From NCBI GenBank assembly GCA_905182195.1, contig CAJJAW010000002.1:372001-436000 (forward strand): DNA of 64,000 nt, read 5' to 3'. The notes beneath the pieces were generated by a model. It had not been told where the DNA came from. It searched no databases and saw only the letters and a program-made list of their open reading frames with translations. Shown here in pieces: positions 1-10,103 of this stretch (positions within the stretch are counted from its first letter, which is position 1; every line of letters starts with the position of its first letter). Source of the stretch: Alphaproteobacteria bacterium UBA4588 (GTDB lineage Bacteria > Pseudomonadota > Alphaproteobacteria > Rhodobacterales > Rhodobacteraceae). The position numbers and the translations under genes were made by a program.

Positions 1-1125
1 AGCCTGCGTAACGCCGCAGACGGCTATGGCTTTACAGTGCTCGTCCGTGGCGCGACCACGAATGTTGCAGACACAGCAGTGTACAGCAATCAGCTGCTGA
101 AGCAGCAAATGCGCAAGCGCTTGCTGACTACATGCGTTGGCTCGTGCAACTGCAGCCGGTACGACACTGCAGCTCTTGCAGCAGCAAGCAGCTGCTACCA
201 ACGCTCACGACGTTAATTATGTTATGGTGGCACCGCTGCTCGCTAAAGCAACCGCAGGCGACTTCAGGCATATTCAGAAGTTAACGCTACTGTAACAGGT
301 ACCGTTACTGCTGGTGGCATGACATTGTCAGCTGGCATGTCTGTAGACGCTGGTGACGGCTATGACTTCGCTGACGACGACACTTTGACTACGCCAGCAG
401 GTACGTAGGTCTTGACTCTGTGTCCGTGGACATGGGTTCTGCTGGTAAGATCACATTGGACCAGAATGCAACTACACACTTGGTTGATGGTGACGACGAT
501 GCTTCTGGTGACGTCTAGTACACAAACACATTCGGTGGTGCTACATTTACCGCTGTATTGGATTTGGACAAAGACGACTCAGACATATCAGCGCTAGCGC
601 GGTACAAGTTGCAGCAGCTACTGCACTGTACGCCGCAACAGCAACAACAGCAGCAGTAGCTGGCGTCAATGCGATGTACCTGGCGCAGCAGCAGTTGCAG
701 CTGACACTCAGTGGTCTGCTAAAGTATCGATGCCGCTTGGTGGTGGTTCCGTTTACGTAGCAATGGACGAAGAAAGCGGCAACGCATTCGGTGGTTCTGC
801 TATGGTATCTGGCGCGACTGTCTCTATTGACAGCAAGCTGGAAGCTCTGGCAGCAGACCTTAAGGGTCTCCGTAGCACCACACTTGGCGTATCTTACCCC
901 ATGGGTGCACTTACAGCTGGAGCGACTTATGACTCCATCAAAGACGGCGACCAGTGGGGCGTGAGCGCTTCCTATGCAGCCGGCGACATGACTGTTGGTT
1001 TCAGCACAGACGAAGGCTCTGATTGGGCAGTAACTGGTGCATACGCACTGGGAACTGGTGCAACTATCAACGCTGGTGTTAACTACACAGAAGACGCATT
1101 CTTGGGTCTTAGCTTCGCATTCTAA
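1..1125 (+). pseudogene. Outer-membrane porin, 5'-truncated and multiply frameshifted
   Basis: Only the last 131 codons (730-1122) read cleanly. They give alternating beta-strand segments rich in Gly, Ala, Thr and Asp and end in Phe-Ala-Phe, the terminal aromatic signature of outer-membrane barrels; this matches the Rhodobacterales general porin family. Upstream, porin-like protein continues but in changing frames. One frame runs 280-405 and stops at TAG 406. Another is picked up at 408 and stops at TAG 516. A third with Ala-rich sequence covers about 575-700 before shifting again into the 730 frame. The Ala/Gln-rich stretches (GCA/CAG runs near 60-200 and 600-700) are unusual for a barrel. 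The 5' end lies outside the window. The gene may be a true pseudogene, or an intact porin with several base-call or assembly indels. Confidence 0.75.
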
Positions 1126-1150
1126 ATTGGCCCCGGTCAATTAGATAGAA

Positions 1151-1180
1151 AGGCGGCCCTCCTGGGCCGCCTTTTTCTTT
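1151..1180 (+). terminator. Intrinsic terminator of the porin gene
   Basis: A perfect 9-bp stem, AGGCGGCCC (1151-1159) with GGGCCGCCT (1164-1172), has a TCCT loop and is followed by a T-rich tract to about 1180. It lies 26 bp after the porin stop codon and separates the porin from leuS. The remaining 156 bp up to leuS hold no recognisable gene. Confidence 0.9.
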
Positions 1181-1336
1181 TGGGACACCTATTTTCATAT
1201 GATAATTCACACCCACCTAGCAGTTATGGTGAATTACAACGCGCTGGCTCTAGAAACTTAATCCAAAGCGCCCTATGACTGAAAGCGGGCTCTCGTTCAG
1301 GGTTTGGCCCTAAATTGTGTAGACGAGGTGCAGCCC

Positions 1337-3896
1337 ATGACGACCTATTCACCCACCGAGATTGAGGCTAAGTGGCAGGCAGCCTGGGCTAAAAGTGAAA
1401 CCTTTAAGGCCATAGCAAGCGCCGACCGGCCCAAGTACTATGTCTTGGAAATGTTCCCCTATCCCTCTGGCCGTATTCACATGGGCCACGTGCGCAATTA
1501 CACCATGGGCGATGTGATTGCCCGCCATAAGCTGTCTACGGGCCACAATGTGTTACATCCGATGGGCTGGGATGCCTTTGGGATGCCCGCCGAGAATGCC
1601 GCAATGGCAATTGGCGGCCACCCGAAGGAGTGGACCTACGCTAATATCGCTACGATGCGCGACCAGATGAAGCCCCTGGGGCTGTCGATTGACTGGTCAC
1701 GCGAGTTTGCCACCTGTGACCCTGAATATTATGGCCAGCAGCAGGCTCTATTTCTAGATATGCTCGCCAACGATTTGGTCTACCGCAAAAATGCGATGGT
1801 AAACTGGGACCCTGTAGATATGACCGTGTTGGCCAATGAGCAGGTGATCGATGGCAAGGGCTGGCGTTCAAATGCTGAGGTGGAGCGCCGCGAATTGACC
1901 CAATGGTTTTTTAACATCTCCTCCATGTCGGGAGAGCTGCTGGATGCTTTGGATGATCTTGAGAACTGGCCGGCCAAAGTACGTCTGATGCAAGAAAACT
2001 GGATTGGGAAATCCCGTGGTCTGGAGATGACTTTTCCCTTATCAGTACCCCAAGATGGCTACGACGGGGTTACCGTCTATACCACACGCCCTGACACCTT
2101 GGTGGGCGCGTCCTTCATCGGGTTGGCGCCAAACCACCCGCTTAGCCAAGCCTTGGCTCTGAAAAACAAAGACTTAGCTGCCTTCTGTGATGACTGCAAA
2201 AAGATGGACACAACCGAAGCCGCTATGGAAAAAGCTGAGAAGAAAGGCTTTGATACTGGGATCACTGTCCAAAACCCCGTAGGTGGCCCACCACTGCCCG
2301 TTTGGGTGGCTAATTTTGTGATGATGGATTACGGCACCGGCGCAATTTTTGCCTGCCCCGCCCACGACCAGCGTGACCTAGATTTCGCCCGCAAATATGG
2401 TTTGCCAGTGATTGACACGTTCTTCGATTTGAAAAATGACGCACCCGTTGAAGACAAGGCTTTTGTCCCGCAGAAATCTGAGAAAGTACGCTGGGTTGGC
2501 CAGCCGGCTGGCTTGACTGAGGCCACTGGTCAAGAGGCTATAGACGCCACAATTGATTGGGCCGAGGCAGAGGGCCTGGGTCTGGGAAAAACACAATACC
2601 GCCTGCGCGATTGGGGCTTGAGCCGGCAGCGCTATTGGGGCTGCCCTATCCCAGTGGTACACTGCAATAGCTGCGGTGTTGTGCCTGAGAAGAAAGAAAA
2701 TTTGCCCATTAGTCTGCCAGACGATGTGACTTTTGATATCCCAGGCAACCCGCTGGATCGCCACCCAACGTGGCGGCACTGCGCCTGTCCTAAATGTGGC
2801 AGGGATGCACGCCGTGAGACCGATACGATGGACACTTTTGTAGATTCGTCATGGTACTATGCCCGCTTCACCGCCCCAAATTCATCAACTCCAACAGATA
2901 TGGAAGAAGCTAGCTACTGGATGAACGTTGACCAATATATTGGTGGTGTTGAGCATGCGATCTTGCATCTGCTGTACGCTCGCTTTTTTGCGCGTGCCAT
3001 GCAGATTTGCGGGCATTTGCCCAAAACGGCGATTGAGCCGTTTGATGCTATGTTTACCCAAGGCATGGTCACCCACGCAATCTACAAATCTGACGGTGAG
3101 GACGGCCGACCAATCTATCATTATCCTGAGGATGTGGATTTGAGGGACGGCAAGGCATTTTTGAAGGAGGGTGGCGCCGAGTTGGCGGTTGTGCCGTCTG
3201 CCAAAATGTCGAAATCAAAAAATAATGTTGTGGATCCAATTAATATAATAAGTAGCTATGGTGCTGATACTGCGCGCTGGTTTGTCCTATCCGACAGCCC
3301 TCCTGAGCGGGATGTGGAGTGGACGGCTTCAGGCGCAGAAGCCGCATTCAAACATTTAAATCGGGTTTGGCAAATGAGTGATAAAATTGCTAAAATGGAT
3401 CGACAGGATGAGGGCGAAGGTGGGCAGGACTTGCTGCGCGCGCTCCATAAAACCATTCAAGATGTGACGACTGGAGTGGAAAGTTTTGGCTTTAATGCAG
3501 CCATTGCAAAACTTTATGGCTTCACGGCTATATTGTCTAAATCCAAAGCGGGGTATGCCGCACAGCATGAAGCAATTGTGACGCTTGCACAATTAATGGC
3601 TCCAATGACGCCGCACCTGGCCGAGGATATCTGGGCTCATCAGGGCGGAGTGGGGCTGATTGCCAATGCAGTTTGGCCCGTGGCTGACCCAGCAATGTTG
3701 GTGGAGGATGACGTGACGCTGCCCATCCAAATCAATGGCAAGCGCCGTGATGAGATCACAGTACCCAAGGACATGAGCAAGGAAGAGCTGGAACTCTTGG
3801 TCTTAGCTAATAATGCTGTAATCAAAGCGCTTAACGGCGCTATAGCCCAAGAAGTTGATTATCGTACCGGGACGCATCGTAAATGTTGTTATCTGA
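1337..3896 (+). CDS. leuS: Leucyl-tRNA synthetase (frameshift near the 3' end)
   Basis: Charges tRNA-Leu with leucine in the cytoplasm. The class I signatures are present: HMGH at residues 48-51, the CP1 editing domain with the T-R-P-D-T element, and KMSKS at 623-627. The start at 1337 is chosen because GAGGTG lies 6 nt upstream and the family begins around Met-Thr-Thr-Tyr; an in-frame ATG at 1304 is upstream but lacks support. The last codons do not fit the open frame. Shifting by one base between about 3835 and 3849 gives the expected family C-terminus ([15 protein letters not shown]) and a TGA at 3894. Without the shift, leuS reads straight into lptE as a 1000-residue fusion. The gene heads the leuS-lptE-holA cluster. 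Confidence 0.95.
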
Positions 3897-4360
3897 CCGA
3901 CGTGCATTTTTACTTGCTGCACTTGCCCTTGACGGGGTGTGGTTTCGCGCCTGTGCATGGCCGTGGCTCTAAATCACTGATTGTCCGCAATGCAGTATTA
4001 GTTCAAGCCCCTACAAATCGGGTTGAGTTTGAACTGGTGCGCAATCTTGAAGTTCAACTTGGGCAGCCAACGGCCAAGCGCTATGATTTGCGCTACACGC
4101 TTACCGTCGACGAGCAAGTTATCGTTGTGTCAGCTGCGCAAGAGATCAATCGTTTCAGTCTTGTTGGGGTGTTAAATTTTTCATTGGTTGATGCCGATGG
4201 TGTAGTTTTTCTGCGTGAGACTGCTAAATCATTTACTGGGTACTCTGCCACTGGCACGACCGTTGCGACTGAACGTTCAAAGCGTGATGCGTATGATCGG
4301 CTGATGGTGATTCTAGCGAAGCAGGTGTTAAATCACCTTTGGGCAGTGGATCGCGCATGA
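3883..4360 (+). CDS. lptE: LPS-assembly lipoprotein LptE (frameshift at the signal peptide)
   Basis: LptE is the outer-membrane lipoprotein that plugs LptD and helps insert lipopolysaccharide. An ATG at 3883 overlaps the corrected leuS stop and encodes [14 protein letters not shown], a twin-Arg-flanked hydrophobic signal. The frame must then shift by one base near 3928-3930 (CCCTT, one T too many) to give the lipobox L-A-L-T-G-C with Cys codon 3938. From there about 140 residues of LptE-like protein run to TGA 4358. The stop overlaps the holA ATG (ATGA), as expected for the conserved leuS-lptE-holA order. As written, the mature part is open only as the tail of the leuS frame, with its signal peptide out of frame. 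Confidence 0.8.
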
Positions 4361-5382
4361 AACTGTCGGCTCGTGACGCACTGGGCATTTTTGTGAGGCC
4401 AGATCCCCATAAAACGGGCGTGTTAATTTACGGCGCCAATGCCATGCGCGTAGCGCTTAAGCGCCAGCAGTTGGTGAGGGGTTTGATTGGCGCGCAAGGT
4501 GAAGAGGAAATGCGCCTAACGCGGTTGCAAGGTGGTGAATTGCGCCGGGATGGTGCGGCACTGAATGATGCGATCAAAGCCATCGGGTTTTTCCCTGGGC
4601 CGCGTGTGGTTTTGGTGGAAGACGTCAATGAGAATTGTGCGGATGCCGTTTTAGCTGGCTTGAAGGATTGGCAGAAGGGTGACGCGCAGATGGTTGTCAT
4701 TGGTGGAGCGTTGAAGCCCACATCTAAAATTCGCAAAGCCTTTGAGGCCCATGCCAATGCATGGGCAATTGCCATCTATGATGAGCCACCTAGCAAAGCT
4801 GAAGTGGAGGCGGCGCTCGCCAAGGTGGGCATGGGTGATCTTAGCCCAGAGGCTAGTCTTGCAATCTTTGATTTGTCAAAGGCTTTAGACCCAGGCGACT
4901 TTCACCAATTTCTGGAAAAACTGTCACTTTTCTGTATGACCCAAGCCGGCCCTGTGACGATAGGCAGTGTTGAGCTTTGTGCGCCACAATCCACTGAGGC
5001 TGACTTGGATGATGTGATTGGCTTGGTCGCCGATTTGAAAACCAATGAATTGGCGCCAGTTTTGCATCGGGTGATTGCCCAGGGTGGCACGGCGACTGGC
5101 CTGTGCATAGCGGCCTTACGCCACTTTCGCATGCTGCACACCGCGGCCTGTGATCCGGCTGGAGCTGCTCAGGGTATTGGAAAATTACGTCCACCAGTTT
5201 ACGGGCCCAGGCGTGACCGCATTCAACGTCAAATTGGTTCCTGGAGCCGAGACGGGTTGGAGCGGGTCATAACGCTCTTGCTGGAGACAGATTTAAAGCT
5301 GCGTTCTGCCGGGCAAACTGCACCGCAAATGGCACAGGTTGAGAGGTGTTTTATTCGAATATCGATGATGGGAAAAAGATAA
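4357..5382 (+). CDS. holA: DNA polymerase III delta subunit
   Basis: The delta subunit of the clamp-loader complex opens the beta sliding clamp during replication. The 341-residue product begins with M-K-L-S-A-R-D and carries the typical N-terminal fold that compares two short nucleotide-fold-like halves, without a Walker A motif, as usual for delta. The start at 4357 overlaps the lptE stop (ATGA), which favours it over the in-frame ATG at 4339. Length and order after leuS-lptE match Rhodobacterales. The following gene starts one base after its TAA. Confidence 0.9.
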   Translation: MKLSARDALGIFVRPDPHKTGVLIYGANAMRVALKRQQLVRGLIGAQGEEEMRLTRLQGGELRRDGAALNDAIKAIGFFPGPRVVLVEDVNENCADAVLAGLKDWQKGDAQMVVIGGALKPTSKIRKAFEAHANAWAIAIYDEPPSKAEVEAALAKVGMGDLSPEASLAIFDLSKALDPGDFHQFLEKLSLFCMTQAGPVTIGSVELCAPQSTEADLDDVIGLVADLKTNELAPVLHRVIAQGGTATGLCIAALRHFRMLHTAACDPAGAAQGIGKLRPPVYGPRRDRIQRQIGSWSRDGLERVITLLLETDLKLRSAGQTAPQMAQVERCFIRISMMGKR

Positions 5383-5970
5383 ATGTATACAGTTTTAGGA
5401 TCTACAAAGAACCGAACACTACGCGTGATCTGGACCTTGGAGGAGCTGGGCGTCCCCTATAAGCAAGTGGTCGGCAATCCTGGATCGGCTGAAGTGAAGG
5501 CCCTCAACCCAACTGGAAAAGTTCCCGCTTTAATTGTTGAGGGCGAAGTCTTAACTGACAGTGTGGCGATCATCACGTTCCTGTCTGATCGCCACAACTC
5601 CCTCACATTTCCAGCGGGTTCGGTTGAGCGCCTGCGCATGGACGGGCATATCCATTTCTTATTGGAAGAATTCGACAGCCTGCTATGGGTGGCCGCTAAA
5701 AATTCATTTATCAACCCAGTTGAGCAGCGTGCAGAGGCCGTGAAGCCCGTACTTAAATGGGAGTTTGCAAGAAGCCTTCAGCGCCTCGAGGAGCGTTTGC
5801 AGGGCGATTACTTGATGGGGGACACCTTCACAATTTCTGATATAGTGGCGGCGCATTGCCTGAACTGGGCCCTTATTGCGAAATTCCCTGAGCCTAGTGA
5901 AGCTTTGAAAACTTATGCCAAGCGGTGTCGTGGTCGCGAGGCTTACAAAAGGGCTTTGGCCGACACATAA
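5383..5970 (+). CDS. Glutathione S-transferase family protein
   Basis: A 195-residue cytosolic GST-like protein. The N-terminal thioredoxin fold has S-T-K-N-R-T-L-R-V near residue 7, the Asn-Pro-x-Gly-Lys-Val-Pro-Ala-Leu cis-Pro segment and the (D)S-V-A-I-I-T-F-L glutathione-binding element. The helical C-terminal domain contains G-D-x-F-T-I-S-D-I, the conserved N-capping box. It starts immediately after holA and is probably cotranscribed with it. The 3' end overlaps the convergent flavoprotein gene by 28 bp. The substrate cannot be inferred from sequence. Confidence 0.85.
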   Translation: MYTVLGSTKNRTLRVIWTLEELGVPYKQVVGNPGSAEVKALNPTGKVPALIVEGEVLTDSVAIITFLSDRHNSLTFPAGSVERLRMDGHIHFLLEEFDSLLWVAAKNSFINPVEQRAEAVKPVLKWEFARSLQRLEERLQGDYLMGDTFTISDIVAAHCLNWALIAKFPEPSEALKTYAKRCRGREAYKRALADT

Positions 5971-7199
5971 TTGGCAGCCGCGCGTCCGGCCCAGCGCCCG
6001 GTGGCGAGGCACGCTGTGATCAAATAGCCGCCTGTTGGTGCCTCCCAATCAATCATCTCGCCTGCGCAAAAAATACCAGGATGAGATTTCAGCATTAGCT
6101 CGGGTGTGAGCGCGTTCCACATAACCCCGCCAGCTGTGGAGATTGCCTCGTCAATTGGGCATGGGCCCGATAACTGCAAAGGCGCATTTTTTATTGCTGC
6201 CACTAAGCCGTTGCTGTCGCGGACCATAGGTTGGGTTAACTCAAAGACCAAGGCGCGTTTAGTGGCACCTAACTTGACCGATTTTCGCAAGAAGTTACTT
6301 AAGCTATCTTTGAGCTTTCGGCTGGCGATCATCTTGTGCAAATCGGCTGCGTTTATTTGTGGAGCCAGGTCGAGCTTTGCGGTCGCGCTCTTACGCAACA
6401 TGCGTCCAAGCGCATATACGGCCCCACCCTCGATCCCTGTCTTAGTAATTACAAATTCCCCACGGCTTTGAGCGCCAGAAACAGAAAGTCGCACATTCTT
6501 GAGTGGATTGCCAAAGTAAGGCGCCATGTGGTCTGACCAGGCAACTTGCATGCCAATATTTGCGGCTAGAAAGTCTGATTGTGGGATGCCCGCCTGCGCG
6601 AAGTCTTTCGCCCATGCCCCGTCAGAGCCCAACCGTGCCCAACTGGCGCCGCCCATAGCAAGGATAAGGGCGGGGGCCTGGATTTTAAGGGCGCCTTGCG
6701 GTGTTCGAAATCTATGGATTCCGCTGGTTCCTATAGGCCCTACCCAGCGATGCCTGCGCAGTAGTGTGACGCTCAGAGATTGCAGCCGTGCAAGCCATGC
6801 CCGTAATAGGGGAGACGCCTTCATAACCTTCGGGAACACCCGGCCTGTGCTTCCTGTGAAAACCTCTTGGCCCAACGACTGCGCAAAATTGATAATTTCT
6901 TTGGGTCCAAACTCGTTCAGCATTGGACGTAAAGGCTCAACGGCATCATAGTTTTTTATAAAGCTGGCTAAGTCCTCATGTTTGGTCAGGTTTAGGCCTG
7001 ATTTTCCTGCCATAAGAAATTTGCGGGCTGGTGATGGCATTGCGTCCGCAATAGCAACCCTCAAACCGGCAAGGGCTGCCTGCTCAGCGGCCATTAATCC
7101 GGAAGGGCCAGCCCCAACGACAAGAACATCATAGTGGAAGTCAGCCCTTGGCCCGTCCTCAGCGGATGTGTGATTTTGGATTTCCAAGGAATGCTCCAA
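5943..7199 (-). CDS. HI0933/YhiN-like FAD flavoprotein (TIGR03862-type)
   Basis: A 418-residue flavoprotein with an N-terminal dinucleotide-binding fingerprint G-A-G-P-S-G near residue 30 and the diagnostic G-K-S-G-L-N-L-T segment near 65, which in this family lies at the FAD isoalloxazine. A second FAD contact (G-G-V-x-W and G-I-F-C-A-G-E-M-I-D-W-E) is near the C-terminus. These features place it in the BaiN/HI0933 family of predicted oxidoreductases, whose physiological substrates are mostly unknown. It is the sole gene of its transcript unless read through from the globin gene 157 bp upstream on the same strand. Confidence 0.85.
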   Translation of the reverse strand: MEHSLEIQNHTSAEDGPRADFHYDVLVVGAGPSGLMAAEQAALAGLRVAIADAMPSPARKFLMAGKSGLNLTKHEDLASFIKNYDAVEPLRPMLNEFGPKEIINFAQSLGQEVFTGSTGRVFPKVMKASPLLRAWLARLQSLSVTLLRRHRWVGPIGTSGIHRFRTPQGALKIQAPALILAMGGASWARLGSDGAWAKDFAQAGIPQSDFLAANIGMQVAWSDHMAPYFGNPLKNVRLSVSGAQSRGEFVITKTGIEGGAVYALGRMLRKSATAKLDLAPQINAADLHKMIASRKLKDSLSNFLRKSVKLGATKRALVFELTQPMVRDSNGLVAAIKNAPLQLSGPCPIDEAISTAGGVMWNALTPELMLKSHPGIFCAGEMIDWEAPTGGYLITACLATGRWAGRAAANYVSAKALL

Positions 7200-7356
7200 A
7201 CTAAATGTAACTGATCTGACAAGATCTTAATTTGGTCATCATTAGCTCCATTCAATTAGTCCCAGATTGTATCGTCGATACTGGTCTCACTAAAGCCGTG
7301 CAACTCGCAATTTGGTTTGCTGGTCGTATTTTTAGATATAGCGCCGTGTTTTGGGC

Positions 7357-8112
7357 TCACAAGCTGAGTGCCTTTTGAACTAAATCTTCCTTGTTATGAC
7401 TTCTTTTCAAGTCTATCCCGCGACCAGTCAGGGCATCGCGTAACTCATCTTCTGATAGTGCTTCTATGGCGTCGGCTGTCATATTCATAAAATTAATTTT
7501 ACGTTTTAAAGGTGGGTTGATCTCTCCAAACGTCTCTAAGTTTTTGAACCCAAAGTCTGTGGCATATTTAGCAAAAAAATGGGTCAGAAATGTGTTGAGG
7601 CTGGGGCGCACCCGCGGATCATCCGTCATCAGGTGTTGAGAGTCTTCAAGCGCCTCCACCATCAGCTTGACCCAACGTTTTGCGCCCTTCTCATTCATCA
7701 ATTGGTGGGCATTGTGGGTGTGGTGAAAGCTCAGCCTGTATTCGGCGCCGTGATAATAGGGACCGCCACCCATCACATCAACCCACATGCTGGCTTGCGT
7801 CCCGATGTGGTGATTAACGCCACCCACATTTGCAAACACCGAGCGGAACCAATCCTCATTGGCAAACACCCTTTGGTAGAAGTTGCCCACGATCCCAACA
7901 ATGCGATCTTGCCCTAAAATTGAATATAGCTGCCAAAATTGAATTGGTTTTTTGATGTCGGTTGATGCCTCTAGTGACAATATTTCTGGGATCCGATGCG
8001 CGTCTTTAGGCAACAACTGTGATGACATGGCAGCTGTTATATACTTTTGGCGAATAGTTTCGGTTAGATACCCATGCTCGGTCGGATAATTTGGATAACT
8101 TAGTTTGTTCAA
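7357..8112 (-). CDS. Group II truncated hemoglobin with C-terminal SAP-like domain
   Basis: A 251-residue protein. Residues about 58-155 fit a group II truncated globin: Tyr79 in F-Y-Q-R-V matches TyrB10, His136 matches the proximal F8 histidine and Trp147 matches TrpG8. The globin is preceded by a 55-residue unrecognised N-terminus. Residues about 218-250 match the SAP consensus (E-L-R-x-x-L-x-x-R-G-I-D, then K-E-D-L-V-x-K-A-L), a helix-extended-helix module often used to bind DNA. Truncated globins bind O2 or NO; a globin joined to a SAP-like module is not a standard architecture known to me. The start is the first ATG and lies divergent to the SDR gene. Function is not established; NO or oxygen chemistry is likely. 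Confidence 0.75.
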   Translation of the reverse strand: MNKLSYPNYPTEHGYLTETIRQKYITAAMSSQLLPKDAHRIPEILSLEASTDIKKPIQFWQLYSILGQDRIVGIVGNFYQRVFANEDWFRSVFANVGGVNHHIGTQASMWVDVMGGGPYYHGAEYRLSFHHTHNAHQLMNEKGAKRWVKLMVEALEDSQHLMTDDPRVRPSLNTFLTHFFAKYATDFGFKNLETFGEINPPLKRKINFMNMTADAIEALSEDELRDALTGRGIDLKRSHNKEDLVQKALSL

Positions 8113-8296
8113 GGCGCAGGCTTTCGAGTGGGGTCACTGTTGGAGTATTTTTAAATACACTTACAGTCGCGATGTAGGCATTCGCAATAGGACAGTGGGC
8201 TTCCCAATTCGATTATGTCGTTTGACCTTGGCGCAGGTTGGAATACGATGGGTTAAAGCTGGTCATGATCACGTGGCCTGGCATGGAGACTAAAAT

Positions 8297-9064
8297 ATGA
8301 TATTTGGAAAATCTGTTGTTGCTGTCGTGTCTGGTGGCGCTTCTGGCCTTGGAGCGGCGACCGCTAGAAAATTTGCTTCTATGGGTTTGCATGTTGGAAT
8401 TTTTGACGTCAACGTGGCTGGTGGTGAAGCCTTAGCACAGGAACTAGGCGGAGTTTTCCAGTGCGTAGATGTGGCAGATCCGGCTAGCGTTGCTGCTGGA
8501 TTTGAGTCTGTCGTTGCAGCGATTGGTGCACCGCGAATTATGATCAATTGTGCGGGGATCGCACCAGCAATAAAAACCGTGTCGCGGGGAGCACCCCATG
8601 ATGCCGAGGCATTCGCCAAAACCATTCAGATCAATCTCATCGGTAGCTTTAATTGTGCCTCGCAAGCCGCAACGCTGATGGCTGTAAGTGACCCTTGTGG
8701 CCCAGACGGGGCTCGGGGTGTGATCGTTAACACGGCGTCTGTTGCCGCCTATGATGGGCAAATTGGACAGGTAGCCTATTCAGCATCGAAGGGTGGGATT
8801 GTGGGGATGACCTTGCCGATGGCACGAGATCTGGCGGATAAAGGCATTCGCGTTTGCGCTGTGGCTCCTGGCATTTTTGCGACCCCCATGGTCCAGGGTA
8901 TGCCTCGGGAGGTTCAAGATGCGCTTGGCGCTCAGGTACCCTTCCCAAGCCGTTTGGGGGCAGCATCAGAATATGCAAACTTAGTGGCGCATATTGTGGA
9001 AAATCAAATGTTAAATGGTGAGGTCATACGCCTCGATGGAGCCATCCGCATGGCGCCAAGGTGA
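8297..9064 (+). CDS. SDR-family 3-hydroxyacyl-CoA dehydrogenase-like protein
   Basis: A 255-residue short-chain dehydrogenase/reductase. The NAD-binding motif is S-G-G-A-S-G-L-G near residues 12-19, N-C-A-G stands for the NNAG motif, and the catalytic Ser, Tyr-x-x-x-Lys (Y-S-A-S-K) follow. The overall pattern resembles type II 3-hydroxyacyl-CoA dehydrogenase (HSD17B10-like), a beta-oxidation enzyme. GGAGAC sits 6 nt before the ATG. It is followed after 12-21 bp by a lambda-crystallin-type 3-hydroxyacyl-CoA dehydrogenase, so both probably act on hydroxy-acid or hydroxyacyl substrates in one pathway. Confidence 0.85.
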   Translation: MIFGKSVVAVVSGGASGLGAATARKFASMGLHVGIFDVNVAGGEALAQELGGVFQCVDVADPASVAAGFESVVAAIGAPRIMINCAGIAPAIKTVSRGAPHDAEAFAKTIQINLIGSFNCASQAATLMAVSDPCGPDGARGVIVNTASVAAYDGQIGQVAYSASKGGIVGMTLPMARDLADKGIRVCAVAPGIFATPMVQGMPREVQDALGAQVPFPSRLGAASEYANLVAHIVENQMLNGEVIRLDGAIRMAPR

Positions 9065-9076
9065 TATCATAAGTTG

Positions 9077-10027
9077 ATGTATAAGATGCAGCCTGAAAGT
9101 AGTACGTCACAAGATGTTCAAGTCCCAGTCGCCATACTTGGTTGTGGCTTGATTGGTATTAGTTGGGCAGCTTTGTTTTTGCACCATGGTATAAATGTGC
9201 GTGCCTGGGACCCCAATCCTGCAGCGCGCAACGCACTTTCTGAGAAGGTTAAGGCTCCGATGGCCCAACTGGCGGATATGGGCCCTCCGGCGATCACCTT
9301 GGGTATTTTGAGCGTATTTACTGAGATGTCTGCTGCGCTTGAGGGCATCTTGTTCGTGCAAGAAAGTGCACCTGAGGTGATAGATCTGAAGCACGAGATT
9401 TATCATAATTTTGAGTGCTGTGCCGGTCCTGATGCTCTGATTGCCTCCAGCGCCTCTGGTCTATCCTGGTCCAGCCTAAGTTCTAAAATGAGCGCCCCAG
9501 AGCGGTTGCTTACCGCTCACCCCTTTAACCCACCACACCTTGTGCCATTGGTGGAGATGTATAGCCCATTAGATGCAGTCTTAGACCGGGCTGAACGTGT
9601 ATATTGCCAAATTGGTAGGGTGCCTGTCCGCATGAAGCGGGAGGCAACAGGGCATATCGCCAATCGGCTGGCCTCTGCTCTGTGGCGTGAAGCGGTCAAT
9701 ATCGTGGTGGAGGGCATTGCCGATGTTGAGGCAGTAGATCTGGCTTTGGTCAATGGCCCAGGTCTGCGTTGGGCAGTGGCTGGTGCGCATATGACCTATC
9801 ATCTTGGTGGGGGAGAGGGTGGAATGGCCCAATATCTCAAACATTTGGGCCCTAGCCAAGAAAGCCGCTGGGAAGATCTCGGCAGTCCGACCCTAACTCC
9901 AGAGGTCTGCGCTACATTGATTTCTGGTGTGGAGGCTGAGGCTAAAGGTAAAAGCATAAAAGAGTTGGAAAAAGCTCGTGACGCCGGATTGATGCGCCTA
10001 TTGGCAGCGCGGGACGGTAAGGTTTAG
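9077..10027 (+). CDS. 3-hydroxyacyl-CoA dehydrogenase family protein (carnitine/gulonate dehydrogenase type)
   Basis: A protein of about 316 residues with an N-terminal Rossmann motif G-C-G-L-I-G and the S-S-A-S-G-L and H-P-F-N-P-P-H-L-V-P-L-V-E segments that mark the 3-hydroxyacyl-CoA dehydrogenase/lambda-crystallin group, including carnitine 3-dehydrogenase and L-gulonate 3-dehydrogenase. The first half binds NAD and the second half is the helical dimerisation domain. Start choice is uncertain: TTG 9074, ATG 9077 and ATG 9086 are all in frame and no strong ribosome site is visible. It lies between the SDR and a sulfatase-like gene, which suggests breakdown of a small hydroxy compound rather than general fatty-acid oxidation. 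Confidence 0.8.
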   Translation: MYKMQPESSTSQDVQVPVAILGCGLIGISWAALFLHHGINVRAWDPNPAARNALSEKVKAPMAQLADMGPPAITLGILSVFTEMSAALEGILFVQESAPEVIDLKHEIYHNFECCAGPDALIASSASGLSWSSLSSKMSAPERLLTAHPFNPPHLVPLVEMYSPLDAVLDRAERVYCQIGRVPVRMKREATGHIANRLASALWREAVNIVVEGIADVEAVDLALVNGPGLRWAVAGAHMTYHLGGGEGGMAQYLKHLGPSQESRWEDLGSPTLTPEVCATLISGVEAEAKGKSIKELEKARDAGLMRLLAARDGKV

Positions 10028-10103
10028 ATCGCCGTTATTTGAATTGGCTTGAATTTGGGTTTGGTGAGCTGGTAAAATAACAGTACGCATATTGGGGGCC
10101 GGC

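Noticed and set aside
547-1140. Cys-rich 197-codon open frame on the minus strand
   Set aside because: Antisense to the porin; composition results from the porin's Ala/Gly codons.
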